The notes beneath the pieces are model-generated. The model saw only the letters and a list, made by a program, of their open reading frames with translations, was not told the DNA's origin and ran no database searches. The position numbers were made by a program, and so were the translations under genes. Below, one piece after another: positions 1 through 7,460 of a stretch of 24,776 bases of DNA (its first letter is position 1; each line of letters begins with the position of its first letter). This stretch comes from UBA1219 sp045601425 (GTDB taxonomy: Bacteria > Bacteroidota > Bacteroidia > Bacteroidales > P3), in NCBI GenBank assembly GCA_045601425.1, contig JAZRZP010000036.1, positions 1 through 24,776 of the forward strand, written 5' to 3'.

Positions 1-1
1 C

Positions 2-106
2 TCTGCAAAAATCAACATGCAGAACATGGCAAACGGTGTTTACTTCATACAGCTCTCCAACGACAGCCATGAAGTCCTTGCAACCCGGAAAATAATCAAG
101 AAATAA
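2..106 (+). CDS. C-terminal end of a T9SS-secreted protein (partial)
   Basis: Only the last 34 codons lie in the window; the frame is open at the left edge and stops with TAA at 104-106. The visible peptide contains NMANGVYFIQLSND and ends in RKIIKK. This is the pattern of a type A C-terminal sorting domain (Por secretion tail): a GVYxxxL strand, then a final strand ending in a basic Lys-rich tail. In Bacteroidota that have the type IX secretion system, this domain directs proteins across the outer membrane and is removed by the PorU sortase. The catalytic or binding part of the protein is outside the window, so its function cannot be named. A terminator follows 25 bases after the stop. Confidence 0.8.
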   Translation, partial: SAKINMQNMANGVYFIQLSNDSHEVLATRKIIKK

Positions 107-130
107 AGGTTTTCTCCTTTAAAACACGCA

Positions 131-160
131 AAAGTGCGGGCAGTAGCCCGCACTTTTTTC
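131..160 (+). terminator. Rho-independent terminator after the T9SS cargo gene
   Basis: An 11-bp perfect stem (131-141 with 146-156) of sequence AAAGTGCGGGC closes a four-base AGTA loop, and the right arm runs into a T tract. It separates the upstream secreted-protein gene from the pyrF promoter. Confidence 0.9.
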
Positions 161-177
161 ATGTACCGGAAAATTTT

Positions 178-209
178 TTTGCCGCATAAAAGATTTTTTG
201 CTATCTTTG
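178..209 (+). promoter_or_regulatory. Bacteroidota-type promoter of pyrF
   Basis: TTTG at 178-181 and TATCTTTG at 202-209 are 20 bases apart. This fits the Bacteroidota -33 TTTG / -7 TAnnTTTG consensus read by their primary sigma factor. The predicted transcript start is about 30 bases before the pyrF ATG. It is the best-matched promoter in the window. Confidence 0.75.
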
Positions 210-247
210 CATTTCAAAAATATTTCAAACTTATAAAATAAAAACTC

Positions 248-1087
248 ATGACACGTCAGGAACTCATAGAACAGATAAAGCTGAAACAGTCGTTTCTCTG
301 TGTAGGTCTGGACACCGACCTCAATAAAATACCGAAACACCTGCTTTTGGACCCCGACCCGGTATTTGCATTCAACAAAGCCATAATAGATGCTACGATA
401 AATTTCGCGGTGGCCTACAAGCCCAACCTCGCTTTCTACGAAGCCATGGGCATAAACGGCCTGCTGTCGCTGAAGAAAACCATGGAATATCTGCAGAAGC
501 AGAGCCCTTCGGTTCTGGCCATTGCCGATGCAAAACGTGGCGATATAGGCAACACTTCCCAACAATACGCAAAAGCATTCTTCGACCCCGAAGGCGATTT
601 CAACTTCGATGCACTCACCATAGCTCCCTACATGGGTGAAGATTCCGTAACACCATTCGTGGGATTTGAGGAGAAATGGGTCATACTTCTTGCCCTGACT
701 TCCAACAAAGGTGCTTTCGATTTCCAATTCATGCAAGACGGAAACGGCCGCCATCTTTTCGAAAACGTGCTCGAAACATCCAAAAAATGGGGGACACCCG
801 AAAACATGATGTATGTAGTGGGTGCCACCAAAGCCGACATGCTTGAAAAAATACGCACCATAGTCCCCGACAGCTTCCTCCTTGTTCCCGGAGTGGGAGC
901 ACAGGGCGGCAGCCTGCAGGAAGTTTGCAGGTACGGACTTAACAAGGATTGCGGACTTATAGTCAACTCCTCGCGTGGAATAATTTACGCATCGAGCGAC
1001 ACCGATTTCGCACAGCGTGCCGGTGAAGAAGCCCAGAAGCTGCAACAGCAAATGGCAAAGGAACTTAAAAACATAAACCTAATCTGA
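248..1087 (+). CDS. pyrF: Orotidine 5'-phosphate decarboxylase
   Basis: This cytoplasmic enzyme decarboxylates OMP to UMP, the last step of de novo pyrimidine synthesis. The 279-residue protein is the longer (type 2) form of the family. It has the FLCVGLDTD segment near residues 16-24, the catalytic DAKRGDIG motif at residues 94-101 (Lys96 is the expected proton donor) and the phosphate-binding PGVGAQGG and NSSRGI motifs near the C-terminus. The ATG at 248 follows an A-rich leader and a good promoter. The stop is only three bases before the next ATG, so the downstream membrane protein is probably co-transcribed. Confidence 0.96.
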   Translation: MTRQELIEQIKLKQSFLCVGLDTDLNKIPKHLLLDPDPVFAFNKAIIDATINFAVAYKPNLAFYEAMGINGLLSLKKTMEYLQKQSPSVLAIADAKRGDIGNTSQQYAKAFFDPEGDFNFDALTIAPYMGEDSVTPFVGFEEKWVILLALTSNKGAFDFQFMQDGNGRHLFENVLETSKKWGTPENMMYVVGATKADMLEKIRTIVPDSFLLVPGVGAQGGSLQEVCRYGLNKDCGLIVNSSRGIIYASSDTDFAQRAGEEAQKLQQQMAKELKNINLI

Positions 1088-1090
1088 TTT

Positions 1091-1573
1091 ATGGACGAAC
1101 CTGAAAAAATAATGCCGCCGTCAGAACCGTCGCCCGAGGCACCGCAGTTGCAGCAGCCGGTGGACGTGTTCTTCCGTGTAATGCTGGTCATGAGTATGGT
1201 GAATGCCGGAATGTCGGCCATGTCGTACCTCATTACCGGAGTCACCCTGCCTCTTATTACGGAGATTGTCAACGGAGAACAGTTCCCACTCCCCGAAGAA
1301 ATGCTCCAGAGCATGAAAGACCTGATATCATGGCCGCAATACTTCTTCCTGATCATGGTTCCGTTCTGGGTACTTTCATTTCTCGGTGCATTGAGAATGT
1401 GGAAATACCGTGTTTCGGGATTCCATTGCTACACGCTTGCCCAGATGATACTGCTTCTGCTGCCGCTTGTGTGTGTCGGAAAATCGGCAGTGGCTCTCGG
1501 AGACATCATGTTCACGGTTCTTTTCATCGTTTACTATGCACTCAAAATTTTCAAGAATACGCAGAAAAACTGA
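1091..1573 (+). CDS. Small four-helix membrane protein of unknown function
   Basis: This 160-residue protein does not match any family I recognise. The first 24 residues are Pro/Glu-rich and probably cytoplasmic. Four hydrophobic segments follow, at about residues 27-57 (possibly a long or re-entrant helix), 86-105, 113-130 and 136-153, and the protein ends in a short Lys-rich tail. The ATG lies three bases after the pyrF stop, so the two genes probably form one transcript with translational coupling. Nothing in the sequence links it to pyrimidine metabolism. It is a predicted inner-membrane protein; no catalytic motif is visible. Confidence 0.75.
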   Translation: MDEPEKIMPPSEPSPEAPQLQQPVDVFFRVMLVMSMVNAGMSAMSYLITGVTLPLITEIVNGEQFPLPEEMLQSMKDLISWPQYFFLIMVPFWVLSFLGALRMWKYRVSGFHCYTLAQMILLLLPLVCVGKSAVALGDIMFTVLFIVYYALKIFKNTQKN

Positions 1574-1604
1574 GATTTTTTTAAAAAAAACTTCAACGAC
1601 AGTT

Positions 1605-1630
1605 TTTGTCGCCAAAGTGTCGTAATTTTG
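1605..1630 (+). promoter_or_regulatory. Probable recA promoter
   Basis: TAATTTTG at 1623-1630 matches the -7 TAnnTTTG consensus. The only nearby TTTG (1605-1608) is just 14 bases upstream, shorter than the usual 19-21, so the -33 element is weak. This leaves a leader of about 55 bases before recA. I saw no clear LexA-type palindrome here. Confidence 0.5.
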
Positions 1631-1693
1631 CAACTGAAAAATAAGACAACCGAAAAATAAAATAATTCATAAAATATCAAAAACCAATACGTT

Positions 1694-2746
1694 ATGGCAA
1701 AAGAAGTAAAACAGTCAACCGATGCCGATGCATCTAAAATGGAAAAATTAAAGATATTGCAGAGTACACTTGACAAGATAGAGAAAAGTTACGGTAAAGG
1801 TGCGATTATGAAACTCGGTGATGCACCGGTGGAAGAAATAGAGAGCATTTCGACAGGTTCGGTAAGTTTGGACATGGCACTCGGGATAGGAGGTTTGCCC
1901 AAAGGCAGAATCATTGAAATATACGGACCGGAATCTTCAGGTAAGACGACTTTGGCCATACATGCCATAGCCGAAGCTCAGAAAAAAGGCGGCATTGCAG
2001 CCTTCATCGATGCCGAACACGCCTTCGACAGCGTTTATGCAAAACAACTCGGCGTTGATACCGACAATCTTTTGGTTTCCCAACCCGACAACGGTGAGCA
2101 GGCTCTCGAAATAGCCGACAACCTCATCCGTTCAGGAGCCATCGACATCATAGTAATCGACTCCGTTGCCGCACTTACTCCCAAGAGCGAAATCGAGGGC
2201 GAAATGGGTGACTCGAAAATGGGCTTGCAGGCACGGCTCATGTCGCAGGCACTGCGCAAACTCACGGCAAACATCAGCAAGACGAAATGCTGCTGCATAT
2301 TCATCAACCAGCTGCGTGAGAAAATCGGAGTGCTTTTCGGCAACCCTGAAACAACTACCGGCGGCAACGCACTCAAATTCTATGCTTCGGTACGCATCGA
2401 CATACGCCGTACACAAGCGATAAAGGACGGTGACAGCAACATCGGAAACCGTGTGAAGGTGAAAATTGTGAAAAACAAAGTCGCACCGCCTTTCCGCACA
2501 TGCGAATTCGACCTGATTTTCGGTGAAGGCATTTCCAAAACGGGCGAAGTTGTGGATCTGGGTGTGGACTGTGGCGTAATCCGCAAGAGCGGATCATGGT
2601 TCAGCTACGGCGAAACCAAGCTCGCTCAGGGACGCGAAGCCGTGAAACAGCTCCTTGCTGACAATCCCGAACTTATGGAAGAACTCGAAAACAAAATACG
2701 CGTGGCTCTCAACGGTTCGGACGACATGGCCGTTGAGCCGGAATAG
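1694..2746 (+). CDS. recA: Recombinase RecA
   Basis: RecA is the DNA-dependent ATPase that forms filaments on single-stranded DNA for homologous recombination and SOS signalling. The 350 residues match the family's usual length. Visible features are the N-terminal polymerisation segment (about 20-50), Walker A GPESSGKT at 78-85, the FIDAEHA segment near 104-110, Walker B DIIVIDS near 151-157, and the L2 loop with GNPETTTGG near 216-224. The C-terminus is acidic, as expected. An oddity is a run of three cysteines (about 199-201) on the strand before the INQLREK motif. The gene has its own promoter and terminator, so it appears monocistronic and independent of the dcw cluster. Confidence 0.98.
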   Translation: MAKEVKQSTDADASKMEKLKILQSTLDKIEKSYGKGAIMKLGDAPVEEIESISTGSVSLDMALGIGGLPKGRIIEIYGPESSGKTTLAIHAIAEAQKKGGIAAFIDAEHAFDSVYAKQLGVDTDNLLVSQPDNGEQALEIADNLIRSGAIDIIVIDSVAALTPKSEIEGEMGDSKMGLQARLMSQALRKLTANISKTKCCCIFINQLREKIGVLFGNPETTTGGNALKFYASVRIDIRRTQAIKDGDSNIGNRVKVKIVKNKVAPPFRTCEFDLIFGEGISKTGEVVDLGVDCGVIRKSGSWFSYGETKLAQGREAVKQLLADNPELMEELENKIRVALNGSDDMAVEPE

Positions 2747-2772
2747 TAATTTAATACACTGCATCATATTCC

Positions 2773-2813
2773 AGAGATTGGCTGAGAAATCCTCTCAGCC
2801 AATCTCTTTTTTT
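2773..2813 (+). terminator. Strong terminator after recA
   Basis: A 15-bp perfect stem (AGAGATTGGCTGAGA at 2773-2787 paired with 2793-2807) has a five-base loop and is followed by a T tract to about 2813. It starts 27 bases after the recA stop and isolates recA from the dcw genes. Confidence 0.92.
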
Positions 2814-3150
2814 GTAATCACTTGCCGTAAAGGCAAATGTTCAACAGGCGAAGCAGACCAAGACGGCTCACGCGATTCAAAGCTGTATTTCAGGCAACCG
2901 GCAACGTGGTCGGAACCGCATTGTTTACTTTTTTCGAGAAAAATGGAACATTCCCGCCGGCGTTTTTCGTGGCGAATTCAACCTGTTTTTTCGGACATGC
3001 ACCCGCAAAAAAAGTTATCAACAGCTTTTTGTGTTCCAAAAAAGACCGTCAAGATCGTTTTTTTTGTAAGTAATTGAAATAAAAAATTTTGCATTGTCAA
3101 AAAAAATGAAACCTTTTTGAAAAAAATGCGTTTCAGTTCATAACTCGGCA

Positions 3151-3198
3151 AAAAATGGAATTTTTTGACAAAAAATGGTAAAAAATGGTTTTTTTTGG
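3151..3198 (+). promoter_or_regulatory. Phased repeats, candidate MraZ operator
   Basis: Five units recur exactly every 10 bases: TGG at 3156, TGA at 3166, TGG at 3176, TGG at 3186 and TGG at 3196. Three units are AAAAATGG (3151-3158, 3171-3178, 3181-3188); the other two start with T runs. MraZ proteins are known to bind direct repeats with a 10-bp period upstream of their own gene (TGGGN boxes with 5-base spacers in E. coli). The array overlaps the expected -33 region, so it could mediate autorepression of the dcw operon. The assignment as MraZ sites is inference. Confidence 0.55.
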
Positions 3199-3209
3199 AA
3201 AATAATTCG

Positions 3210-3217
3210 TATTTTTG
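3210..3217 (+). promoter_or_regulatory. -7 box of the mraZ/dcw promoter
   Basis: TATTTTTG at 3210-3217 followed by C fits the Bacteroidota -7 element. No TTTG lies at the normal -33 distance, where the phased repeats sit instead. Transcription would start about 20 bases before the ATG at 3242. A TTG start at 3215 would fall inside this box, which argues for the ATG. Confidence 0.55.
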
Positions 3218-3241
3218 CAGTTCAAAAAAAACTCGAAAGAA

Positions 3242-3709
3242 ATGTCGTTAATACTTGGAAAAGAATATTGTAAGATAGATGCCAACGGGCGGTTCAAGTT
3301 TCCGGTAGCACTGAAGCGTCAGCTGCAGTCGGAAGACGACGGCCGTTTCATCATCCGTCAGAGCGATTATTTCGAGTGTTTGGAACTGTGGACATACGCG
3401 TCGTTTTATGCGGAGATAGAGCGCATAAAGAAAACCCTCAACATCTACCTGCCCGAAGATCGCCGTCTGTTGAGCCGCCTGAGCGAAGGCAATCTGATAG
3501 AACTCGACAACAATGACCGGCTTCTGATTCCTGCCGAACAGAAATCTAAACTCAACAAAACCAAAGACATAGTTCTGAGCGCCGTTGGCGACTTTATCGA
3601 GATTTGGGACTACGACAAATACCAGAAATTCAATTCGGGAGACACGGATTTCGTGGCCCTCGCAAGCGAAAAACTTGGCAGAATGTCCGAACACCAGCAA
3701 CAGAATTGA
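3242..3709 (+). CDS. mraZ: Transcriptional regulator MraZ
   Basis: MraZ is the DNA-binding regulator that opens dcw clusters and usually represses its own operon. From the ATG at 3242 the protein has 155 residues, the normal size. It has two SpoVT/AbrB-like halves, each with a DxxxR signature: DANGR at 13-17 and DNNDR at 89-93. I chose this start because the N-terminus then begins GKEYCKIDANGR a few residues in, as in the family. The longer frame from TTG at 3215 would start inside the promoter. The gene lies 21 bases before rsmH and directly after the phased repeats that may be its operator. Confidence 0.93.
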   Translation: MSLILGKEYCKIDANGRFKFPVALKRQLQSEDDGRFIIRQSDYFECLELWTYASFYAEIERIKKTLNIYLPEDRRLLSRLSEGNLIELDNNDRLLIPAEQKSKLNKTKDIVLSAVGDFIEIWDYDKYQKFNSGDTDFVALASEKLGRMSEHQQQN

Positions 3710-3730
3710 TAAGGTAAAACAGAACATATA

Positions 3731-4645
3731 ATGTCGAAATATCATTTGCCTGTACTTTTGAGCGAAAGCGTAAACGGATTGATTACCAATCCGTCGGGTA
3801 CGTACGTCGATGTAACATTCGGTGGCGGCGGACATTCACGTCAGATACTCTCCCAGCTCAACGAAGACGGACGCCTTCTGGCTTTCGATCAGGATTCCGA
3901 TGCACTGGCAAATGCCATTGATGACCCACGTTTTACTTTAATCCACGAAAATTTCAAATTTCTCAAGAGCTATCTCCGCCTCAACGGTGTACGCAGGATA
4001 GACGGACTTCTGGCCGACTTGGGAGTTTCATCGCATCAGTTCGACGAGGCAGGAAGGGGATTCTCTACCCGCTTCGACGCAGAGCTGGACCTCCGCATGG
4101 ATCAGCGACAGCCGGTTTCTGCCAAAGATATAGTAAACACCGCTTCTGAAACGGAACTGCGCGATATTTTCAGGAAATACGGAGAATTGCCGAATGCGGC
4201 CAAACTGGCTCACAGCATTGTCTCTGCAAGAACCGTAAACCCGATTGTGACCACTTTTGACCTGAAAAATGTTCTGGAAGGACAGATTCCTCGAAATCAG
4301 GAGAACAAGTTCTTCGCCATGATTTTTCAGGCACTCCGAATAGAGGTGAACGACGAGCTCGAAGCCTTGCAGCAGATGCTTTCGCAAAGCATGGAGATAC
4401 TCGGCGAAGGCGGCCGTCTGGTGGTAATATCGTACCACTCTCTCGAGGACAGACTGGTGAAAAATCTCATGAAAACCGGAAATTTTGAAGGCGAAGTGAA
4501 AAAAGATTTCTACGGAAACAAGATTTCACCGCTTGAACCGGTAACGCGTAAACCTATAGTTCCAAGCGACGAAGAACAGGAAAAGAATTCACGTTCACGC
4601 AGTGCGAAACTCCGCATTGCCGAGAAAAAACCGCAACAGCCATGA
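3731..4645 (+). CDS. rsmH: 16S rRNA m4C1402 methyltransferase RsmH
   Basis: This SAM-dependent methyltransferase (formerly MraW) N4-methylates C1402 of 16S rRNA. The 304-residue protein has the family start (YHLPVLLSES), the SAM-binding DVTFGGGGHS at 27-36, LLADLGVSSHQFD near 98-110, a helical insertion domain rich in acidic and aliphatic residues, and the late VVISYHSLEDR motif. The tail (SRSAKLRIAE) is also typical. The gene follows mraZ as in most bacteria, and its TGA overlaps the next ATG by four bases (ATGA at 4642-4645), indicating translational coupling. Confidence 0.97.
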   Translation: MSKYHLPVLLSESVNGLITNPSGTYVDVTFGGGGHSRQILSQLNEDGRLLAFDQDSDALANAIDDPRFTLIHENFKFLKSYLRLNGVRRIDGLLADLGVSSHQFDEAGRGFSTRFDAELDLRMDQRQPVSAKDIVNTASETELRDIFRKYGELPNAAKLAHSIVSARTVNPIVTTFDLKNVLEGQIPRNQENKFFAMIFQALRIEVNDELEALQQMLSQSMEILGEGGRLVVISYHSLEDRLVKNLMKTGNFEGEVKKDFYGNKISPLEPVTRKPIVPSDEEQEKNSRSRSAKLRIAEKKPQQP

Positions 4646-5139
4646 AAGAAGAAAATGTAAACATTGCACAAGAACCCGATTTCGAGGTGAGCAGAGGTGG
4701 AGAAAATCCCGTTGCGGCAATTCCGGAACAGCCTGCCGAACTTTCCGGACATGGTACGGCAGACATGCCCGGCAATTCTGAACCTGCACACGGACCTGCT
4801 TCGGCTGCCGCAGCCGATGACGCTCCACGCAAAAGGAAGATAAACTTGGTGACCATACTCCGCGGCGACTTGCTTAAAGGCATAAGACCGCATCTGCCGT
4901 TTCTGCTGCTCATATTCGTGCTTGCTGTCATAATGGTGACATATCGCTACAAGGTGGAAGAGCTGACAATCAGGACAAAAGTGCTGCAGGAAGAAATAGA
5001 AGAACTTCGCATACGTCAGATTCAGACAAAATGCGACTACATGAACGCCACAATGGTGAACGAAGTGGCAAGGAAATTGGAACCGACAGGCATTAAGGAA
5101 GGAAGGACTCCGTCGAACAAGATAACCATCAGTAAATGA
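4642..5139 (+). CDS. ftsL: FtsL-like cell division protein
   Basis: This 165-residue bitopic membrane protein sits in the ftsL position between rsmH and ftsI. The N-terminal 80 residues are low-complexity (Ala, Pro, Glu, Gly) and probably disordered in the cytoplasm. A basic stretch (RKRK) is followed by one transmembrane helix at about 84-103 and then a periplasmic heptad-like coiled coil (EELTIRTKVLQEEIEELRIR). This is the architecture of the FtsL analogue found in Bacteroidota. FtsL normally joins FtsQ and FtsB and activates FtsW-FtsI. The cytoplasmic extension is longer than in E. coli FtsL. Sequence identity to classical FtsL is low, so the name rests on topology and position. Confidence 0.85.
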   Translation: MKEENVNIAQEPDFEVSRGGENPVAAIPEQPAELSGHGTADMPGNSEPAHGPASAAAADDAPRKRKINLVTILRGDLLKGIRPHLPFLLLIFVLAVIMVTYRYKVEELTIRTKVLQEEIEELRIRQIQTKCDYMNATMVNEVARKLEPTGIKEGRTPSNKITISK

Positions 5140-7460
5140 AAATGGACAATCAGGAAAAGAAAAATATTGCCATACCGCTGTTTATAGTATTTGCGATACT
5201 TGTTCTGGGAATCGTCATACCTGTCATTGTCAATCTGCTGAAAATACAGCTGGTAAACGGGGACGAATGGCGTGAACGTGCCGATGCCAAAACCATGGCA
5301 TGGCGCGATGTCAAGGCACAGCGCGGAACTATTTTCTCCAGTGACGGAAAAATTCTGGCCACGACCGTTCCTGTTTACGACATTTACATCGATTGGGGAA
5401 AAGAGGCAGTTGTGAAAAAGGTGAACGGGAAAGAAAAAAAGACAATGGTTCCAATAATTGACGAACATCTTTACAAACGTTTCCTGCCCGCCCTTTGCGA
5501 TAGTATGTCCAGAATTTTCCCCGAAAACACTTTTGAATATTATTACACGTACATATCGAAAAACCACGACAGAGGCAACCGTTACTGCCTGCTTCATAAA
5601 AACGTTTCACACAAGCAGAAGAAACGTCTGCAGGCCTTCCCCATACTTATGGCTGATACTACGGGGAAAAAGATAGGCGTCGATTTTGAACCCAAATTCA
5701 GCAGGGGCGTCATAGTGGAGCAGCGCGACGACCGCGTTTACCCGTACAACGGCATGGCTCGTCACACCATCGGCTTCATTACGAAAAATGATGCGGGCAA
5801 AGATTGCTACAACGGGCTTGACGGTTTTTACGACCTGCAGCTTCGAGGTCAGCAGGGTAAACGCCTCGAGAGAAAGATTTTCCACGAAAACGGGAAAACC
5901 ATCTGGCAGGCAGTGGAATCTTCCGACCAGAAGAGAACCGTGGACGGCAATGACATTGTCTCCACCATCGATGCTCGCTTGCAGGAATTGGCACAGTCGT
6001 CATTGAGAAAATGTCTGGAAGAAAATGATGCCGACGACGGCTGCGTGGTGCTTATGGAGGTCAGTACAGGTTATGTGAGGGCAATAAGCAATTTGAGCCG
6101 TATCGACACTCTCGGCAACTATCGTGAAATAAAGAACATAGCTTGCACGGACCTTTACGACCCGGGGTCAACGTTCAAGACGGTGACGGCGATGGTGCTG
6201 CTCGAAAACGGCAAGGTTGATACTGCCGCCGAGGTTCCGACAGGGATAAAGGTGTATTCCGAAGACCCTTCGCCGCAGAATCCGCGTCCTCAGCGTGACA
6301 CCATCAAGGACAGCCACAACGACGGCACGTCGGGTACCACGACGATGAAACATTCGTTCGAGGTTTCGTCGAACGTGGGAACAAGTTATCCGGTTTGGTG
6401 TAACTACCACCGGAACCCGAAGGAATTCCGAAAGAAAGTATCCGGAGTAATTCCGTTCCAGAAACTTGGAATAGACCTTGCCACTCATGAACCCAATCCG
6501 CAAGTTGTGGAAGATATGTCGGTAAAAGACCTTTTGCGTTTCAGTTTCGGCTACAGCGCATCGTTCACGGCATTGCAGATACTTACTTTCTACAATGCCA
6601 TAGCCAACGATGGGAAGATGGTAAAACCTCTTTTCTGCAGCGAGATACGCGATGGCTTGAAAAAAGTCAAGTCTTTTGAACCGGTAGTGATAAAAGAAAA
6701 GATCTGTTCCGAAAAGACATTGGACATACTCCATGATTTGCTGGTAGGCGTTGTGGAAAACGGTTCGGCTCAGCGCCGCCTCTCCAAGACACCGTACGGT
6801 ATTGCCGGAAAGACAGGAACATCGCAGATAAACTACACCAGAAGGAACAGGGAATCGATGAAATACCGTGCTTCATTCGCCGGGTATTTTCCTGCCGACA
6901 ATCCACAGTATTCTTGTATAGTGGTTATCACCAACCCCAAGAAAAACCGTGTTTACGGAGGTGAGCTGGCGGCTCCCGTTTTCAAAGACCTTGCCGACCG
7001 CGTATGCGGTACAATACTGAATATGGACATCAGGATTCCGGAAAACGGAAACACCTCGGTTCCGTTTGTGAAAAAGGGCAATGCCCGTGATATCCGAAAA
7101 GCCCTGCAGTATCTGGGCATAAACGGCATGATGTTCGATACTTCGTACGTGTGGGTCGATGCCGAGCAGGACAGCAACGGAGTCCCCGTGTACAGCAACT
7201 ACAGAATGCCGAAAAATGTGGTGCCTAACTGCAAAGGCATGACCATAAAAGATGCTCTTTACATGCTCGAAAAAATGGGCTTCAGGGTAAGTTTCGAAGG
7301 TCGCGGCAAGGTGGCATCGCAGTCGTTGCAGCAGAATACGCCATACAGCCGCGGTGCAAGTATACACCTTGAACTCAAGCCAGAACAGCAGGCTCTGCCT
7401 GAATACCAATACCCCCAGCCGGTAGTGAAAGAAACAGATACAAAAAATGGGAAAAAATGA
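5136..7460 (+). CDS. ftsI: Septal peptidoglycan transpeptidase FtsI (PBP3) with PASTA tail
   Basis: This class B penicillin-binding protein crosslinks septal peptidoglycan with FtsW. The 774-residue protein has a short cytoplasmic N-terminus, one membrane anchor (about 10-32), a dimerisation or pedestal region, and the transpeptidase domain. The three active-site motifs are present: S345-T-F-K348 (SxxK, nucleophile Ser345), S411-S-N413 (SxN) and K559-T-G561 (KTG). A single PASTA-type domain follows at about 694-750 (NCKGMTIKDALYMLEKMGF), then a Pro/Gln-rich tail. Length and PASTA tail fit Bacteroidota homologues. Both ends overlap neighbours by four bases (with ftsL at 5136-5139, with murE at 7457-7460). 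Confidence 0.95.
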   Translation: MKMDNQEKKNIAIPLFIVFAILVLGIVIPVIVNLLKIQLVNGDEWRERADAKTMAWRDVKAQRGTIFSSDGKILATTVPVYDIYIDWGKEAVVKKVNGKEKKTMVPIIDEHLYKRFLPALCDSMSRIFPENTFEYYYTYISKNHDRGNRYCLLHKNVSHKQKKRLQAFPILMADTTGKKIGVDFEPKFSRGVIVEQRDDRVYPYNGMARHTIGFITKNDAGKDCYNGLDGFYDLQLRGQQGKRLERKIFHENGKTIWQAVESSDQKRTVDGNDIVSTIDARLQELAQSSLRKCLEENDADDGCVVLMEVSTGYVRAISNLSRIDTLGNYREIKNIACTDLYDPGSTFKTVTAMVLLENGKVDTAAEVPTGIKVYSEDPSPQNPRPQRDTIKDSHNDGTSGTTTMKHSFEVSSNVGTSYPVWCNYHRNPKEFRKKVSGVIPFQKLGIDLATHEPNPQVVEDMSVKDLLRFSFGYSASFTALQILTFYNAIANDGKMVKPLFCSEIRDGLKKVKSFEPVVIKEKICSEKTLDILHDLLVGVVENGSAQRRLSKTPYGIAGKTGTSQINYTRRNRESMKYRASFAGYFPADNPQYSCIVVITNPKKNRVYGGELAAPVFKDLADRVCGTILNMDIRIPENGNTSVPFVKKGNARDIRKALQYLGINGMMFDTSYVWVDAEQDSNGVPVYSNYRMPKNVVPNCKGMTIKDALYMLEKMGFRVSFEGRGKVASQSLQQNTPYSRGASIHLELKPEQQALPEYQYPQPVVKETDTKNGKK

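Larger units (their letters stand above)
2814..3241 (+). other. Gene-free region between recA and mraZ
   Basis: About 430 bases without a convincing gene. The left part has mixed composition, with a small TTGCC/GGCAA hairpin at 2822-2836 and a single DnaA-box-like TTATCAACA at 3015-3023 (one mismatch to the consensus; one site alone means little). A 78-codon ORF at 2837-3073 shows no family resemblance, so I do not call it. From about 3060 onward the DNA is dominated by A and T runs and holds the phased TGG repeats and the mraZ -7 box, described separately. Confidence 0.6.

Noticed and set aside
119..1051. 310-codon open frame on the minus strand opposite pyrF
   Set aside because: It lies antisense to a clear pyrF, overlaps its promoter and a terminator, and shows no domain pattern. 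It is a by-product of codon use.
3015..3023. DnaA-box-like TTATCAACA near recA as a sign of an origin
   Set aside because: It is a single site with a mismatch; there is no cluster of boxes, no dnaA/dnaN neighbours and no unwinding-element pattern.
2837..3073. 78-codon ORF between recA and mraZ
   Set aside because: It is short, has no family resemblance, starts right after a terminator and has no promoter. It might be a decayed gene but cannot be supported.
3215..3241. Longer mraZ start at TTG 3215
   Set aside because: The TTG lies within the TATTTTTG -7 box, and the ATG at 3242 gives the family-standard N-terminus.
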